A DNA stretch of 64,000 nucleotides from Rosellinia necatrix (taxonomy: Eukaryota; Ascomycota; Sordariomycetes; Xylariales; Xylariaceae). A program made the position numbers and the translations under genes. Of the stretch, positions 1-10,455 are shown piece after piece. Location of the stretch: assembly GCA_021209875.1 (NCBI GenBank), contig JAGYVD010000003.1, positions 372,001 through 436,000 on the forward strand, read 5' to 3'. The stretch's first letter is position 1. Every line of letters begins with the position of its first letter. A model generated the notes under the pieces. That model was not told the DNA's origin and searched no databases. It was given only the letters and a program-made list of their open reading frames with translations.

Positions 1-567
1 CTGTTGTTCTAGTCCACGATAGGGTGTGGGGTTCTTATTCTTGCCTCGGTCTTATTCCAGTATATCTGCAGGCTGTGATGTCCGAGCCTCCAATGGTTAT
101 TACCAAGCCGCCGTCTCAGCAAGGGACCAGCATCATGCTAGATCAATCATTCGTGAGATGCCAGAAAAGCTGGGTAAGAAAATAAGGCAATGCGCTACGT
201 CTCGTTGCTTGCGGAGGGAAGGCTTAAGGCATTGAACCACGATCCATGTTCATCATTCGAATCCTGTTAATCATAATCATTTGTTGGGGGCTGAAAATGA
301 AGATGCGGGTCACTGGGCTCCAAGATCAGAACATGAGTCACGACTGGCTGTACACAGAACGGCCGAGATATCTCTATGATACGGTGCAAGGGTGAGAAAG
401 TCCAAACATTAAATCACGTTAGCAGAACATTCCGCGCAGGTTTTATCAAATGGTTTTTTCCGCGTCCTATTCAATAATATAAATACATATAATTTGCTTT
501 AGGGAACACCTCTCGTGGCCGACTGTGGTGTGACGATAGAGCCACACGGCGATAGACACGTTCTGCG
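1..567. other. Intergenic DNA upstream of the HET-like gene
   Basis: No coding sequence that I can support. The stretch is of moderate AT content and ends in the 5' region of the HET-like gene; short open frames here have no recognisable family pattern. Confidence 0.5.
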
Positions 568-3024
568 ATGGCCTCTCCTGGTTTCTCGCCCGACCCCCAA
601 CAGGGAAATCAACCTCAACCGGAAAGGGGTACATGGAGGTGGCCATGGGAGAAAAACAAGGCCAGCCTTGCCAAAAATTTGGCAAAACAGTTCGACGGCC
701 AGCGCGGAATGAATCCTGAGCTCAATTATTTTTACAGACCAACCAAACCTACAGACGCCGAACAAGGTCTCCCGACGCACGACAATCTTGACCACTATGG
801 CGGCTCAGTTACACTCAACGCTGACGGGAGTTATATGTTCCGAGATGCTTTCGGCCAGGAGCACATGAAATATAGTGACGTCGCAGTATATTTGTCGCCT
901 ACCACTTTCCGGCCCAGGAGACTCGTTGTCCAGTCGGCGGACTATGTGCTCCAGAATAGGCTTTCCGCCGGCGGTGATTGGCGCAGGACGGCGATGAATG
1001 CTGATGTCGCGACAGCCCTCCGTCTTGCCGAATGGGCCCTGAGGCCGTGCCCTAGGTCGCGGATATGGTCCCTAATTATCTGCCCAGCAAAGCTTGTGTC
1101 GGCGTCGCTGGCCATCCAAGTTCTGCTCGCCCTCCCACTCACGTCATCGTGGAACGACGACCCTATCGCGGAGAAATACACCGATTTCCCCGGCTACCAT
1201 TGGCAATGGCCCAAACATACCATCAACCCACTAGACAAGAGCCCTAACTCTATAATAAAGACTGCGGACTCGGAGACGCGCCCTTCGAACCGAACGAGAA
1301 TCATACGCCCACGAAAGCTATACGTCCTTCAACCCGACGGAAACTGGAAGGTCGTCGACAACCCGCCGAACAACCTTCAGTACGTATTCATCAGTTATGC
1401 TGCGGGGTCGTTCAGGGTGGGCGATGACAAGGGACATGACCTTGTGCGGACCATGGCTCAAGAAGCAACCCTGCGAGCAAACTGCACTGCCTGCTGGATG
1501 GATACCGACTGCATCGACCAAAACAACGGATACCAAAAAGACGCTGACATTTACCGCATGTGCGATGTGATCCGCGGCAGCAAGAAGGTCGTCGTCATTC
1601 TCCCCGACGACCGCGCCGAGACAAGAAAGTTCTGGGGGTCGCGGATGTGGACTCTTCCGGAAGCGCTGCTGGGGCCCGGGCTGATGATCGACTTCCTATC
1701 ACGAGACGGGGGTCAGTACAGGGAGAGGACGCTCTCGCTCGTCGAAATGACGGGCGAGATATGGGACGACCGCGAATACTCGGAAGTCAGCGGGACGCCG
1801 ACGCGGCTGCTCGCGGAGCACTTCGCCGGCGAGCTGACGCTAAGCCGCATCGAGCTCTTCGTGACGGCGGTGGAGGCGTGCTACTACCGGTCGCAGCGGT
1901 CGATGCACTACACCATGTTCACGCCGAACGACGTGACGCTGGCGGTGATGGGGCTGCTGCACCACCGGCTCGACCGCGACGACGACGACACGGCCTTCCA
2001 GTCGCTGGCGCAGCTGTCGCTGTCCAACGACAGCGACCGCATCACGGAGCGCATGGTGTCCCTCCTGCACCTCAGCGACCGGACCGACGCGGCGCTCAAC
2101 CCGTTCTACAGCCTCTCGCGGCCGGACGTCTTCTCGACGCGGCTCTGGGACGTGCAGCCGACGTGCCACGTGGTCGGGGTGGCGCACGAGGACAACACGC
2201 TGATCCTCGACTCCTGCCGCGCCATGCACATCCGGTGGAAGGGGTTCCCGCGCGTCTCGGTCGTGCGGGACGCGGGCTGGGCCAAGGTGCTCGCGACGCT
2301 CCTCGTGACGGCCGGCGGCTGGCTCTTCGTCCAGGGCCTGTTCGTCGCCGTGTTCTACGCGCCGATCATCGCGAACGCGGGCGGCCGGGGCGGCGACGGC
2401 CTGCGCGACAGCCTGGCGTGGGCGATCGCCGCCTTCCTCCTCGGCGCCGTGCTCGCGAGCCTGTTCGGCCCCGTGTCGGTGCGCCGGCTGTACGGCGGGC
2501 AGGTGCTGCGCAGCTCGAGCGCGCTGGTCGGGTTCGAGGGCGTCATGCCGATCGAGGCGCTCGAGCGGCTCGTCTTCGGCAGCCACCTCGGGCGGCTGAC
2601 GTACGAGCCCTCGTCGACGCCGTACGGCGTCGGCTGGCGCGACGGCGTCCTGCGCCAGGGCCGCGAGCCCGACTGGGTCCGCGACGGCCGCCCCGACGCC
2701 GTCCCGCTCCCCGAGGGCCACCGGCTCTTCACCCTCGTCGACACGGGCGAGATGACGGTCAGCATCTTCAGCGCCGAGCGCCCGCCCACCGTCGCCCTCC
2801 TGTGCGGCCGCGAGGGCGGCATGCTGCGCGCCGTGCTCTGCAGCTGGGACTTCCGGAACAACTGCCTCTTCAAGGAGACCGTCATCCGCATGCCGACCAA
2901 CGTCTGGGAGGCCGCCAACGACCAGGGATGGCTGAAGGTTTGCCTTGCGACGATGAATCAGCAGAGGAATATGGAGAGAGAGAAGGAGAGGGAAAGGAAG
3001 GAGAAGATGGAAAAGATGCAATAG
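568..3024 (+). CDS. HET-domain-like protein with membrane segments
   Basis: Predicted 818-aa protein of the heterokaryon-incompatibility (HET) superfamily, which acts in fungal non-self recognition and programmed cell death. The HET core is visible at about residues 270-370: the motif WMDTDCIDQ (about 310-318), then an ADIYRMCDVI stretch, a hydrophobic VVVILPDD strand and W(G)SRMWTLPEAL (about 356-367). These match the usual W-x-D-x-x-C-I-x-Q and W-x-R-x-W-T-x-x-E pattern. A hydrophobic segment precedes the core (about 165-192) and two more follow near 574-600 and 615-636, so the protein is probably membrane anchored. The C-terminus is a charged E/K/R-rich helix. One exon; ATG at 568 is the first in frame. 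Base use changes inside the gene: codons after about position 1780 are nearly all G/C-ending, whereas the first third is not. The trigger and partner are unknown. The family call is firm; the cell-death role is inferred from the family. Confidence 0.82.
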   Translation: MASPGFSPDPQQGNQPQPERGTWRWPWEKNKASLAKNLAKQFDGQRGMNPELNYFYRPTKPTDAEQGLPTHDNLDHYGGSVTLNADGSYMFRDAFGQEHMKYSDVAVYLSPTTFRPRRLVVQSADYVLQNRLSAGGDWRRTAMNADVATALRLAEWALRPCPRSRIWSLIICPAKLVSASLAIQVLLALPLTSSWNDDPIAEKYTDFPGYHWQWPKHTINPLDKSPNSIIKTADSETRPSNRTRIIRPRKLYVLQPDGNWKVVDNPPNNLQYVFISYAAGSFRVGDDKGHDLVRTMAQEATLRANCTACWMDTDCIDQNNGYQKDADIYRMCDVIRGSKKVVVILPDDRAETRKFWGSRMWTLPEALLGPGLMIDFLSRDGGQYRERTLSLVEMTGEIWDDREYSEVSGTPTRLLAEHFAGELTLSRIELFVTAVEACYYRSQRSMHYTMFTPNDVTLAVMGLLHHRLDRDDDDTAFQSLAQLSLSNDSDRITERMVSLLHLSDRTDAALNPFYSLSRPDVFSTRLWDVQPTCHVVGVAHEDNTLILDSCRAMHIRWKGFPRVSVVRDAGWAKVLATLLVTAGGWLFVQGLFVAVFYAPIIANAGGRGGDGLRDSLAWAIAAFLLGAVLASLFGPVSVRRLYGGQVLRSSSALVGFEGVMPIEALERLVFGSHLGRLTYEPSSTPYGVGWRDGVLRQGREPDWVRDGRPDAVPLPEGHRLFTLVDTGEMTVSIFSAERPPTVALLCGREGGMLRAVLCSWDFRNNCLFKETVIRMPTNVWEAANDQGWLKVCLATMNQQRNMEREKERERKEKMEKMQ

Positions 3025-3490
3025 TCAACGCAATAATCTAGATAGGAGGTGAGGATACGAACTGTAATGATATAAGATTGGGTTATGTTCTGTGTACTTG
3101 TATGTTTGATGAACGAATGACGTTGCGAGGGGTCCGTCAGTTTTATCTAATAAACCCGTCTTAATGCAAAATTAATACCGTTTTTATATATGATAAGACA
3201 GTTGCGGGAGGCCACAATCCCATATATAAGCTGTGTTGCCACGATACCTCACGTTTAAACAAGATGTGTTTCCTCTGTGGAGCTAAAATAAAGGGGTAGC
3301 TGGCACCCCGCAGAGCGTATTTCTAACATTTGGGGGACATCGCATCAAGACATTGAAATCCTGAAAATAGCAAAGGAAGTCGCTTATCATACCTCATTTT
3401 TACCTCGGCTTTCACAATTGTGGTTCGTCTACTAGCATCAACTCTATATTGCCGCCTATTAACATAAAATGATTCTATTCTATTACTTAC
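3025..3490. other. Convergent 3' intergenic region
   Basis: AT-rich spacer between the HET-like gene and the Shb17-like gene, which converge on it. It probably holds both 3' ends. No gene seen. Confidence 0.5.
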
Positions 3491-4485
3491 CTATAATGCC
3501 TTTTCTGATGGTGGCGCCAAGCCGACAACCAAGGCCGGTCGATCGATCATGTGATCCTCGTAACTATTTGGTACAACGGTTAGCGGGCATCCAGGGTTGA
3601 AGCGTGCTGACTTGCCTGAGAATTCCGATTGCCCCCGGAGGCATCATGATAGAGAAGTGATCTGCCATCGGAATCCGCAGCCAACGCTTCACAAATGCGC
3701 GCAGGATATGTCCATGGGCCACCTAGTGATACAGAGGGCGTGTGAGAAACACAATCGCGATCGCAGAATTCATCGAATACTTACAAGAACAACGTCAGCG
3801 GGGGTCTCTCCATGCATGCGTGGGCGGTGGATATCGTTGATCTCCGTAATTAGATGGTCGAGGCGATCTGTTACGTCCTGCGGTGATCTAATATTAAAAA
3901 GCTTGCTTAGTATCCGTATCAATTGGAAAGAGTCAGAGTCATCTCATAAACACATGGTCAGCGTACTCTCCGCCTTCACAACCGTCTCGCCAGATGTCCC
4001 AGTGGCTGTCAGAATCTAGGCCGTTCGCTCTCCTACGAGCTTGAATCTCGCTGGTGACAAGGCCCTCGTAGTCGCCGTAGTTCCATTCCGCAATTTCATC
4101 CGTCAACATGACTTTCTCTGCCGGCACCTGCGAATGGAAGACGTCGCCGCCAAACAGAAGACCGTACGTTGTCTGCGCGCGCTTGCGAGGGCTCACGAAA
4201 ACTCGGGCAACAGTGGCAGGGTCGATTAGCTTTCCCGGGCCTACCAGGAGCGCGCCGCCCCCCCGAACCTGGTTCACGCCATTTGCCGTCAAATCGAGCT
4301 CCGTGATGCCTGTGTGCCGTCCATTTATCGTCCATTCCGTCTCGCCTAGAAAATGCAGATACCCAAATAGGGTATAATGTCAGATTATGCTCCCTGGATT
4401 TCCGTGTCCACGCCCTATCGCGACATGATAACTCACCATGGCGGCACAGGAAAACGCGAGGGGTAGTGGCATCGCGGTCAGACAT
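3491..4485 (-). CDS. Histidine-phosphatase, sedoheptulose-1,7-bisphosphatase (Shb17)-like
   Basis: Five exons by my reading: 4485-4437, 4345-3967, 3887-3785, 3722-3616 and 3563-3491 (711 nt, 236 aa). Every join keeps frame. The protein has the branch-1 histidine phosphatase signature: RHGE at residues 15-18 followed by TEW...GRHTG, the internal EWNYGDYEG block, IWRDGCEGGE and the second catalytic VAHGH (start of exon 4). This pattern matches yeast Shb17, which dephosphorylates sedoheptulose-1,7-bisphosphate to feed the non-oxidative pentose phosphate (riboneogenesis) pathway. The length is slightly below that of yeast Shb17. Intron 4 begins with GC rather than GT (GCAAGT at 3615-3610), the only donor that keeps the reading SYEDH. 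The gene sits among accessory genes, so this may be a paralogue rather than the housekeeping copy. The substrate is inferred from family likeness. Confidence 0.85.
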
Positions 4486-5259
4486 GGTTTTCGTGTCAAG
4501 TAATTTTTAACACACGCCAACTACGGCGACAACTTATTATTCAAATAAGATGCAGTAAAGAAGTTCTTTCTGAAGCCGGGGACCGGAAACGATAAGATGA
4601 TGCGTTGGTGTTCCTGCTGAAACCTGCGTGAATGATGACGTAGACGAGGGGTCGCATCCGATGTCGGAATATTATATAAAGCACGCCTTGCCTATTGAGT
4701 AGTAGCAGCTACTCGGGGATTGGGTGATTTAATAGTGACATAAACAAGAATGGCAGAGTCGTCACTATCCGTGGAGCAATTCTGATTCTAAAAAGGCTCT
4801 AAGAGCATGCAAGTGGTAAGTAGTTGAATGAGTAGTTAGGTGGCGGTTGGGGGTGCAAGTTCAGAGACGGTGGCATAAGTCATCTAGTATAGCTGAAACT
4901 ATTTCTTTAACTTGTTTCTGTGTTTATATGATATAACAAGACATTCACGCCTTAACTAGCTCTCGGCCTCGGTATCTGTATAATTTAAACTACCTACTCG
5001 CATAGATTGGCCTACGCTTGTCCAATGTGTTTCGATTCATTCTAGGCTCGCTAGAAGTCAATCAATCGACAATTTGCTATCGTATCACACCTTTTAAAAA
5101 GGGCTGTGTCTCTCTGAAGTTGGTTCATAGCATTCTGCTGCAGCATGTCAGTTTGACCCTGACACAGGATATAGACATCTCTAGCATCATAATGCACTTA
5201 CAATCATGTTCGGCATTGGGAGGTTCAAACGCCGCTCGTAAATATGGCGGGAGCTATAA
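4486..5259. other. Intergenic region between Shb17-like and P450 genes
   Basis: AT-rich spacer that serves as promoter region of the Shb17-like gene and as the 3' flank of the P450 gene, both on the minus strand. No supported ORF. Confidence 0.45.
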
Positions 5260-7349
5260 TTAAGCTCGTGGCTTCAATATGAACTTGGTGCTCGGGATAG
5301 GGTAAATAAAGGTACGCCAGCAGAAATGCCGCGTGGCTTTGGGGTAGGCAAGCTCCATGTCCCACTTCTCGATGAACGTGCCAAGTATTATCTTGATCAT
5401 GGCAGACGCGTACCACCTCCCGGTGCTAAAGAATAGGCATCAGAAAAACATCAACAAATTCTTCGATCAGTGTTTCGCGGTTATAAGAGAGAATCTACTA
5501 TACGTACCAAGCAGACTTGCCAGTACCCCAGAGTTGCCAGTCCAGATCCACAAACTCAGATGGTTGATCAAGGGCCTGGAATGTGGACGGGCTTCCCGAA
5601 AGGCTCTGCTCGAGGACATCCCCCGTGACAAAACGGAAGCCGTGAAATTCATCTACTTGTGAATAGTTGTCCGGGTCGAGATTCATACCGCGAACGGCAG
5701 AGCAGATCCACTGCCCAACTTCAACTTTGGTGCCGTCTGCCAATTTGAACGGCCGCGTGGCTTTCCGGCGCGTACTGACTATCAAGAACAATGAGACCCC
5801 ATCCGACCATGTTCTGAGTATAACTTTTGGGGAAGTTAACACTTACCAGATTCAACCGGTGTTAGTCGGGCTGATTCCTTCATAAAGCTATCCATAAGTG
5901 GGAAAAGGTTGCCTCCTGACTTTTCGAAAGCCTGCCACGTAGTGTTCTTGATTTCATTCCGTAGGGGTTCTAGATATTCCGGATGCAGACAAAGATCAAA
6001 TAGCGCGAAGCAAGTTGTCTACAGCGAGGTCTGATCAGCACCGTGGCATAATTGGGGAGAATGTCACCTTACTGTTGAGGTGATATGAACCGACCCGAAC
6101 CATACGGCCATAAGTTCATGAATTACACGCTGCACAGTCCAGGGCTTGGTCTTCGGAGAAGTCTCCATTATCCACTGGATACAGTCTTTCTTGAATTAAA
6201 ATCAGCATCAGAAACTTAACGCAGCCTAGCATCGTGAACCAACCTGCTCTGGGATCTCGTAGCCTTGTTTCCTTAGTTCGCGCTCTTCAAATCTCTTGCT
6301 CACAACTGGTTCGAGAGAATCATATATAATTCTTCCAGAGTTAAGTCTTTTCGCGAAAAAGTCCCCCACCGCCCTAAAGTCACCACACGTTAGCTTCGGG
6401 TAGACATAACCCCTAATACCGGCAGACTTACCCTGAAATAGATTCTGGAAGTAACCGCACGGCTTCCGCAATAAGTAATGTCTGTTCAATGAACACCATA
6501 CCAGCTTGCATGAACTCTTCATTTTTCGCTTATAAGAGACTATTATTAGCTTGGAGGGATATGATGATGAGGTGTATAGCATCAAGCTTACACAATTCCT
6601 CGCCGAAGAACGCATAGGCGTTGGACTGGGCAACCGCCCCGATGATCATAGGATACACCGCTGATAGCTTTCTGCCTATACACTCGTCAGGCGATGTCTT
6701 TCGTAAAGTGGACGACAGAACTCTGCCTACCTTTCACGGTTGGGTGTGATTCATAACGCTTCTCGAATAAGTTTGAGATCGAGGCCCTAATGTCAGGCAG
6801 GATATGAGGAAGATGGGCAGTGAGGAGGTAACGTATGGTCCGCAGCAGCGGAGCACCATCAAAGCCTTTCCTGTCGTGCCAGTTAAATCCGACCATGGTG
6901 TGCTTGGGCTGCAGCACCTCCCTCGCAGCGGCTTGCAGCGAAAGCACGCTGTCCGGCGCATCGTCTATCTCTTTGATCTGGTCCCATTTTGACACGAGAA
7001 TATACCGGTTGTCCGGCGCGTCAACGGCAAACGGGGCGCCGTGGGCCTAAAAGTGAGAGCTGGATCAGGATACAGATAGACCCATCGGGGGCGGGATTCC
7101 TACTTTTTCATAGGCCTCTTGAATGATGAGGGGGCCCCTGAGAAGGAACGACCAGGCCTTCAGACGCCTCCTGATTGTAGATAGTGGGCTTGAGAGCAAA
7201 GAGCCGAAGTTCTCTGCAGCGCCCAGGTCTTCGGACCTAACACGCTTGCCGAACAAAGAAGTAGATGCCCACCACAGCAGGGCTATGACACCCACGGCTC
7301 CCAAGAGGTATGGTCCTAACGGACGAACGGTGTCGAGTTTAAGCACCAT
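5260..7349 (-). CDS. Cytochrome P450 monooxygenase
   Basis: Nine exons: 7349-7104, 7046-6731, 6675-6592, 6528-6432, 6373-6244, 6189-6073, 6018-5847, 5778-5508 and 5425-5260. They sum to 1599 nt (532 aa) with every junction in phase. The N-terminus carries a membrane anchor (about residues 8-30, GPYLLGAVGVIALLWWA), so it is a microsomal class II P450. The early block ending LPHILPDIRASIS resembles ascomycete ent-kaurene-oxidase-like P450s. The K-helix ExxR is ESAR, followed by LTPVES; the meander reads DEFHGFRF. The haem loop WGTGKSACTGR keeps the Cys ligand but has Trp in place of the usual Phe and Thr for the usual Pro after Cys. The codon of the haem Cys is split by the last intron. The substrate is unknown. 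With the neighbouring oxidases and transporter it suits a secondary-metabolite tailoring role, which is an inference. Confidence 0.9.
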
Positions 7350-8713
7350 GATGGATGCTTCTTACTCCCCGACCAGATGATTGACCAAGACTAGAAGAGA
7401 AAGGGCGAAGACTGAGAAGACATATGATTCTTGGACGTGTGTTTTCCATATCACATCTCCCAAGCCGCCTTATATTATCCACTTGCTCGTCACCTATTTG
7501 CACATCTACCTACACCTTGCCTCAGGTCCACTATCTGAGCATCCCGCCTTAACTAATCCGACGGTTTGTTAACCGTAATAGGCAAAGTTCGTCGGCACCT
7601 CTTTGGATTGTGCTAGGCCTTGTGGAAGTACCGACAAGCTTACCTTGTTTACTATCATAGCGCTGTGGCGTTGTCGGTAGTTGGCGTATCAAATTTAAGA
7701 TATGATTATTTACCTTGCCACCGTGCACCTATTAGCAACCATACGTATAGCGAAATATCCTTGGGCACCCAACCAATGGTTATCTTCGAAACTGGGGGAC
7801 GATGGACCAGCCTTCACCACCGTCGGATTAGTCATAGCTACCGTCGGATTTAGCCAAGTCGGGGCATTTGCCCTTCAAAGAAGACCCATGCATGAGATTC
7901 TTTGCTGCTGGATACGCTGTACCACGAGCAATAACTACTGCTTGCCTTCGTAAACCCGACGAGAAAAGTTCTCCGATAAACCCACGAACCAAGCCCTCGC
8001 GAAGGTAGTAGACTGCCGAAGTGTCGGAACCTGTTGACCCGCCGCATGACACATGCATGGTCAATAGCTCACTTGGTATGGGTACGGCGCAAGTTTTGAA
8101 TCCCACATATGCAGCTTACGTACTATCTAGTGTAGGTGCTAGCTCGCCTGCGGAGCATCGGCCACGTCTACATTAAACGATTGTATCTCAAGGTAGCTAG
8201 TTATCTGATCCTCGTCCCGTCTCAGAGGAGTCGACATGGTTGGTGCTTGACCCGCCCTTGGCGGGATACACACCTTTCCATATTGGAATATCCTTCGACA
8301 TCGAAAGGTCTGGGATGTCTTGCGTGATTACGTGGATTTACTGTACCCATGCCATGAGGTGGTTTGTCTAATAAATGGGAGGTTTGGCGACCCATTTACA
8401 AGCAGCGAATCAGGGAATCAAACGACCCGAGGCCGTAGCGAGGCCGCAAAAGACCCCTCCTTCCTACCATGTACATACGCCTGGGTCTCTTGGGTTATTA
8501 TTGATATTGTGGGTTTTTATTACGGCGATCACCATCGCGACGTAAATGGCATGTGCACCTGGTGGTGACGAAGAGCCTCATCTTTGTGATAGGTAGACGC
8601 TACTGGCGCGTTTGCGGCTTGGCCAGGTAGCTCATCGATTACAAGGTAGTAAGTAGTATGTATAGTATAAGATAAGATGACACGATGACCATCATGCAGC
8701 GCCCAGATCTTGT
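7350..8713. other. Intergenic region upstream of P450 gene
   Basis: About 1.36 kb including the P450 promoter region. Several open frames of 60-90 codons occur on both strands but none has a family pattern or plausible splice partners. Confidence 0.45.
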
Positions 8714-9403
8714 TTAAGCCGTCATATATCCCACGGCTTCCTCGACGGATGACACCCAGGCCAGGCTCGGGATGACTGTGTTGATAAGGTCGCTATGCAC
8801 CTGCTCATTCGGGTCCCAGCAGGCATCCTCAACGACTGTGACGACGAAGTTTATATCGGTGGCGTGCGACATGGTCCCCATGATCGCGCCACTGGTCGCG
8901 ATACCGCCCAGAATCAGATGTTTCACGCCGAGTTGGTTCCGTAAGTACGACACGACCTCGCTTTCCAGGCCGGACCGGATGCCGGGCGATCTCTTGAACA
9001 CGGTCTCGCGGCTCGTGCTGTTCGCGGTGCGGGCGAAGGGCGCGTACTCGGCGCCGAGCTGGGGATTTGCGGAGAACACCGGCTTGAACTGGGACGCCCA
9101 CGTGGCGGTGACCTTGTTGGTCGGGGCGGGGTCCAAGGTGGTGTCCATGATGCAGTGAAGGATCGCGACGTTGTTCTGACGAGCGGCTGTGAGGAGGGCT
9201 ATCCCCGCGTTGACGAGCGTCTCGTTTACCGGGCTTGGCACCATGTCCATGAGGATGTTCTGGTAGTCAAGGAACAGCAGGGCCGTCTGAGACGGCGGGT
9301 ACGCTGATGGGTCGTACCAATTGCCGCCCGTCGTCGTGGATTCGCCGTCCGCCTCCGCGCGGACCATTAGTTGGAAGAAAAGAAGGAAACTTATTAAAAG
9401 CAT
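8714..9403 (-). CDS. Secreted isochorismatase-fold (cysteine hydrolase-like) protein
   Basis: Single-exon 229-aa protein. An N-terminal hydrophobic stretch (about residues 2-16) followed by polar Ala/Asp/Gly/Thr residues reads as a signal peptide. The rest has the isochorismatase-like hydrolase layout: LLFLDYQN with the acidic residue Asp46, VFKRSPG with Lys137, and GGIATSGAIMGT where the nucleophilic Cys normally lies. By pattern alignment that Cys is replaced by Ala173, so the standard Cys-based hydrolysis should not work. The length is normal for the family (about 200 aa plus signal). Its role is unknown: it could be a non-hydrolytic binder, or use another mechanism. The gene lies on the same strand as the P450, GMC and PhyH genes, with separate promoters. 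Confidence 0.82.
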   Translation of the reverse strand: MLLISFLLFFQLMVRAEADGESTTTGGNWYDPSAYPPSQTALLFLDYQNILMDMVPSPVNETLVNAGIALLTAARQNNVAILHCIMDTTLDPAPTNKVTATWASQFKPVFSANPQLGAEYAPFARTANSTSRETVFKRSPGIRSGLESEVVSYLRNQLGVKHLILGGIATSGAIMGTMSHATDINFVVTVVEDACWDPNEQVHSDLINTVIPSLAWVSSVEEAVGYMTA

Positions 9404-10455
9404 TTTGGAAAGATCTCTTGGTCGAAGGGAAGCAAGCGGCCTGCGTATGAACCTACGTAGGAAATGAGTGCCCGTCGTCTTCTTGTATACTGGCCAACGA
9501 GAGCTAATTTCAAATGCCTCAATGGAAGGATCGTGAGCACACGACTCCTGATCAGGGATTCAACCGCACTATTGAGAATGCTGGCGATTGAGTCTACTCT
9601 AAGGCCATGAATCCGGCGCTATGGCTTGCGTCCCTGGGATACTTATTGGCCCACTAGCGAAGTAGGGAGGTGAGTAAGTATGTAGAAGTTGAATTTAAGC
9701 GAGTTAGACCACCTTAACCTTGGGTATCTAGTGGCATAATAATAGAACAACGCTTTTTCTACCTTGAAGTCTAGAGCTTCCTTGTGATCTAGCGATACTA
9801 TCATTTAATCGAGTAGGCACATGAGAATGGACACTGCTGCCACTATCATCTGCACATCTTTGCAGCAAAGTTGCTACAGTAGCAACGGCCCCCAAACCGA
9901 CTTCAGGATACGACCAGTCTGCAAGACTTAGTTAGAGTATGGACTATGGTCCGATCTAAGTCTAAGTCTATAGAGTTCAAGTTATCTTCATAACTCTATT
10001 CGTTACATCTAGTCCTGCGTTGACTCATCGACAATGATACCTTGAAGTCCATTGGAGTGAGATTCAACCTCCGGGGTTGGTCGGAGATCTGTATGACTTG
10101 AGCTGCATGATGGTTTGAACCAACGTGGACCGCTGTGGCGCTGCAGGGCCAGCCAAATGCCAAGGTCCCCTTAAAATGGTCCACACCACCCTTGTTCGCC
10201 TACGTCAATCACACCTCAACAATGCTGTGGTGTAGTTACTGTAGCTCTCGCCAGGGGCTCTGAACAAATTGAATAGGGAACGAGTAACTAAGCGGTCTCC
10301 CACACCTCCCTCTTCAGGCTTCTCTACAGTCAGTCAGTTAGTCTATCGACAGACCTGCCTCCGGGAACTACACGAAGAGGCGTCCCCTGAAACCCCCGGA
10401 TCTGACACCATCACACGCCACTAGCCTGCCACGTGTCCCCCAGACACACTCTACA
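9404..10455. other. Intergenic region
   Basis: About 1.05 kb between the isochorismatase-fold and GMC genes. It has short repeats such as tctaagtctaagtc near 9954 and no supported gene. Confidence 0.45.

Noticed and set aside
1840..3021. 393-codon antisense frame over the HET-like gene
   Set aside because: Low-complexity Ala/Arg/Glu/Val product made by the GC-rich sense codons; no family pattern.
1560..3041. 493-codon plus-strand frame inside the HET-like gene
   Set aside because: Arg/Pro/Ala-rich shadow in another frame of the same GC-rich DNA.
3597..4019. 140-codon plus-strand frame
   Set aside because: Antisense shadow of the spliced Shb17-like gene.
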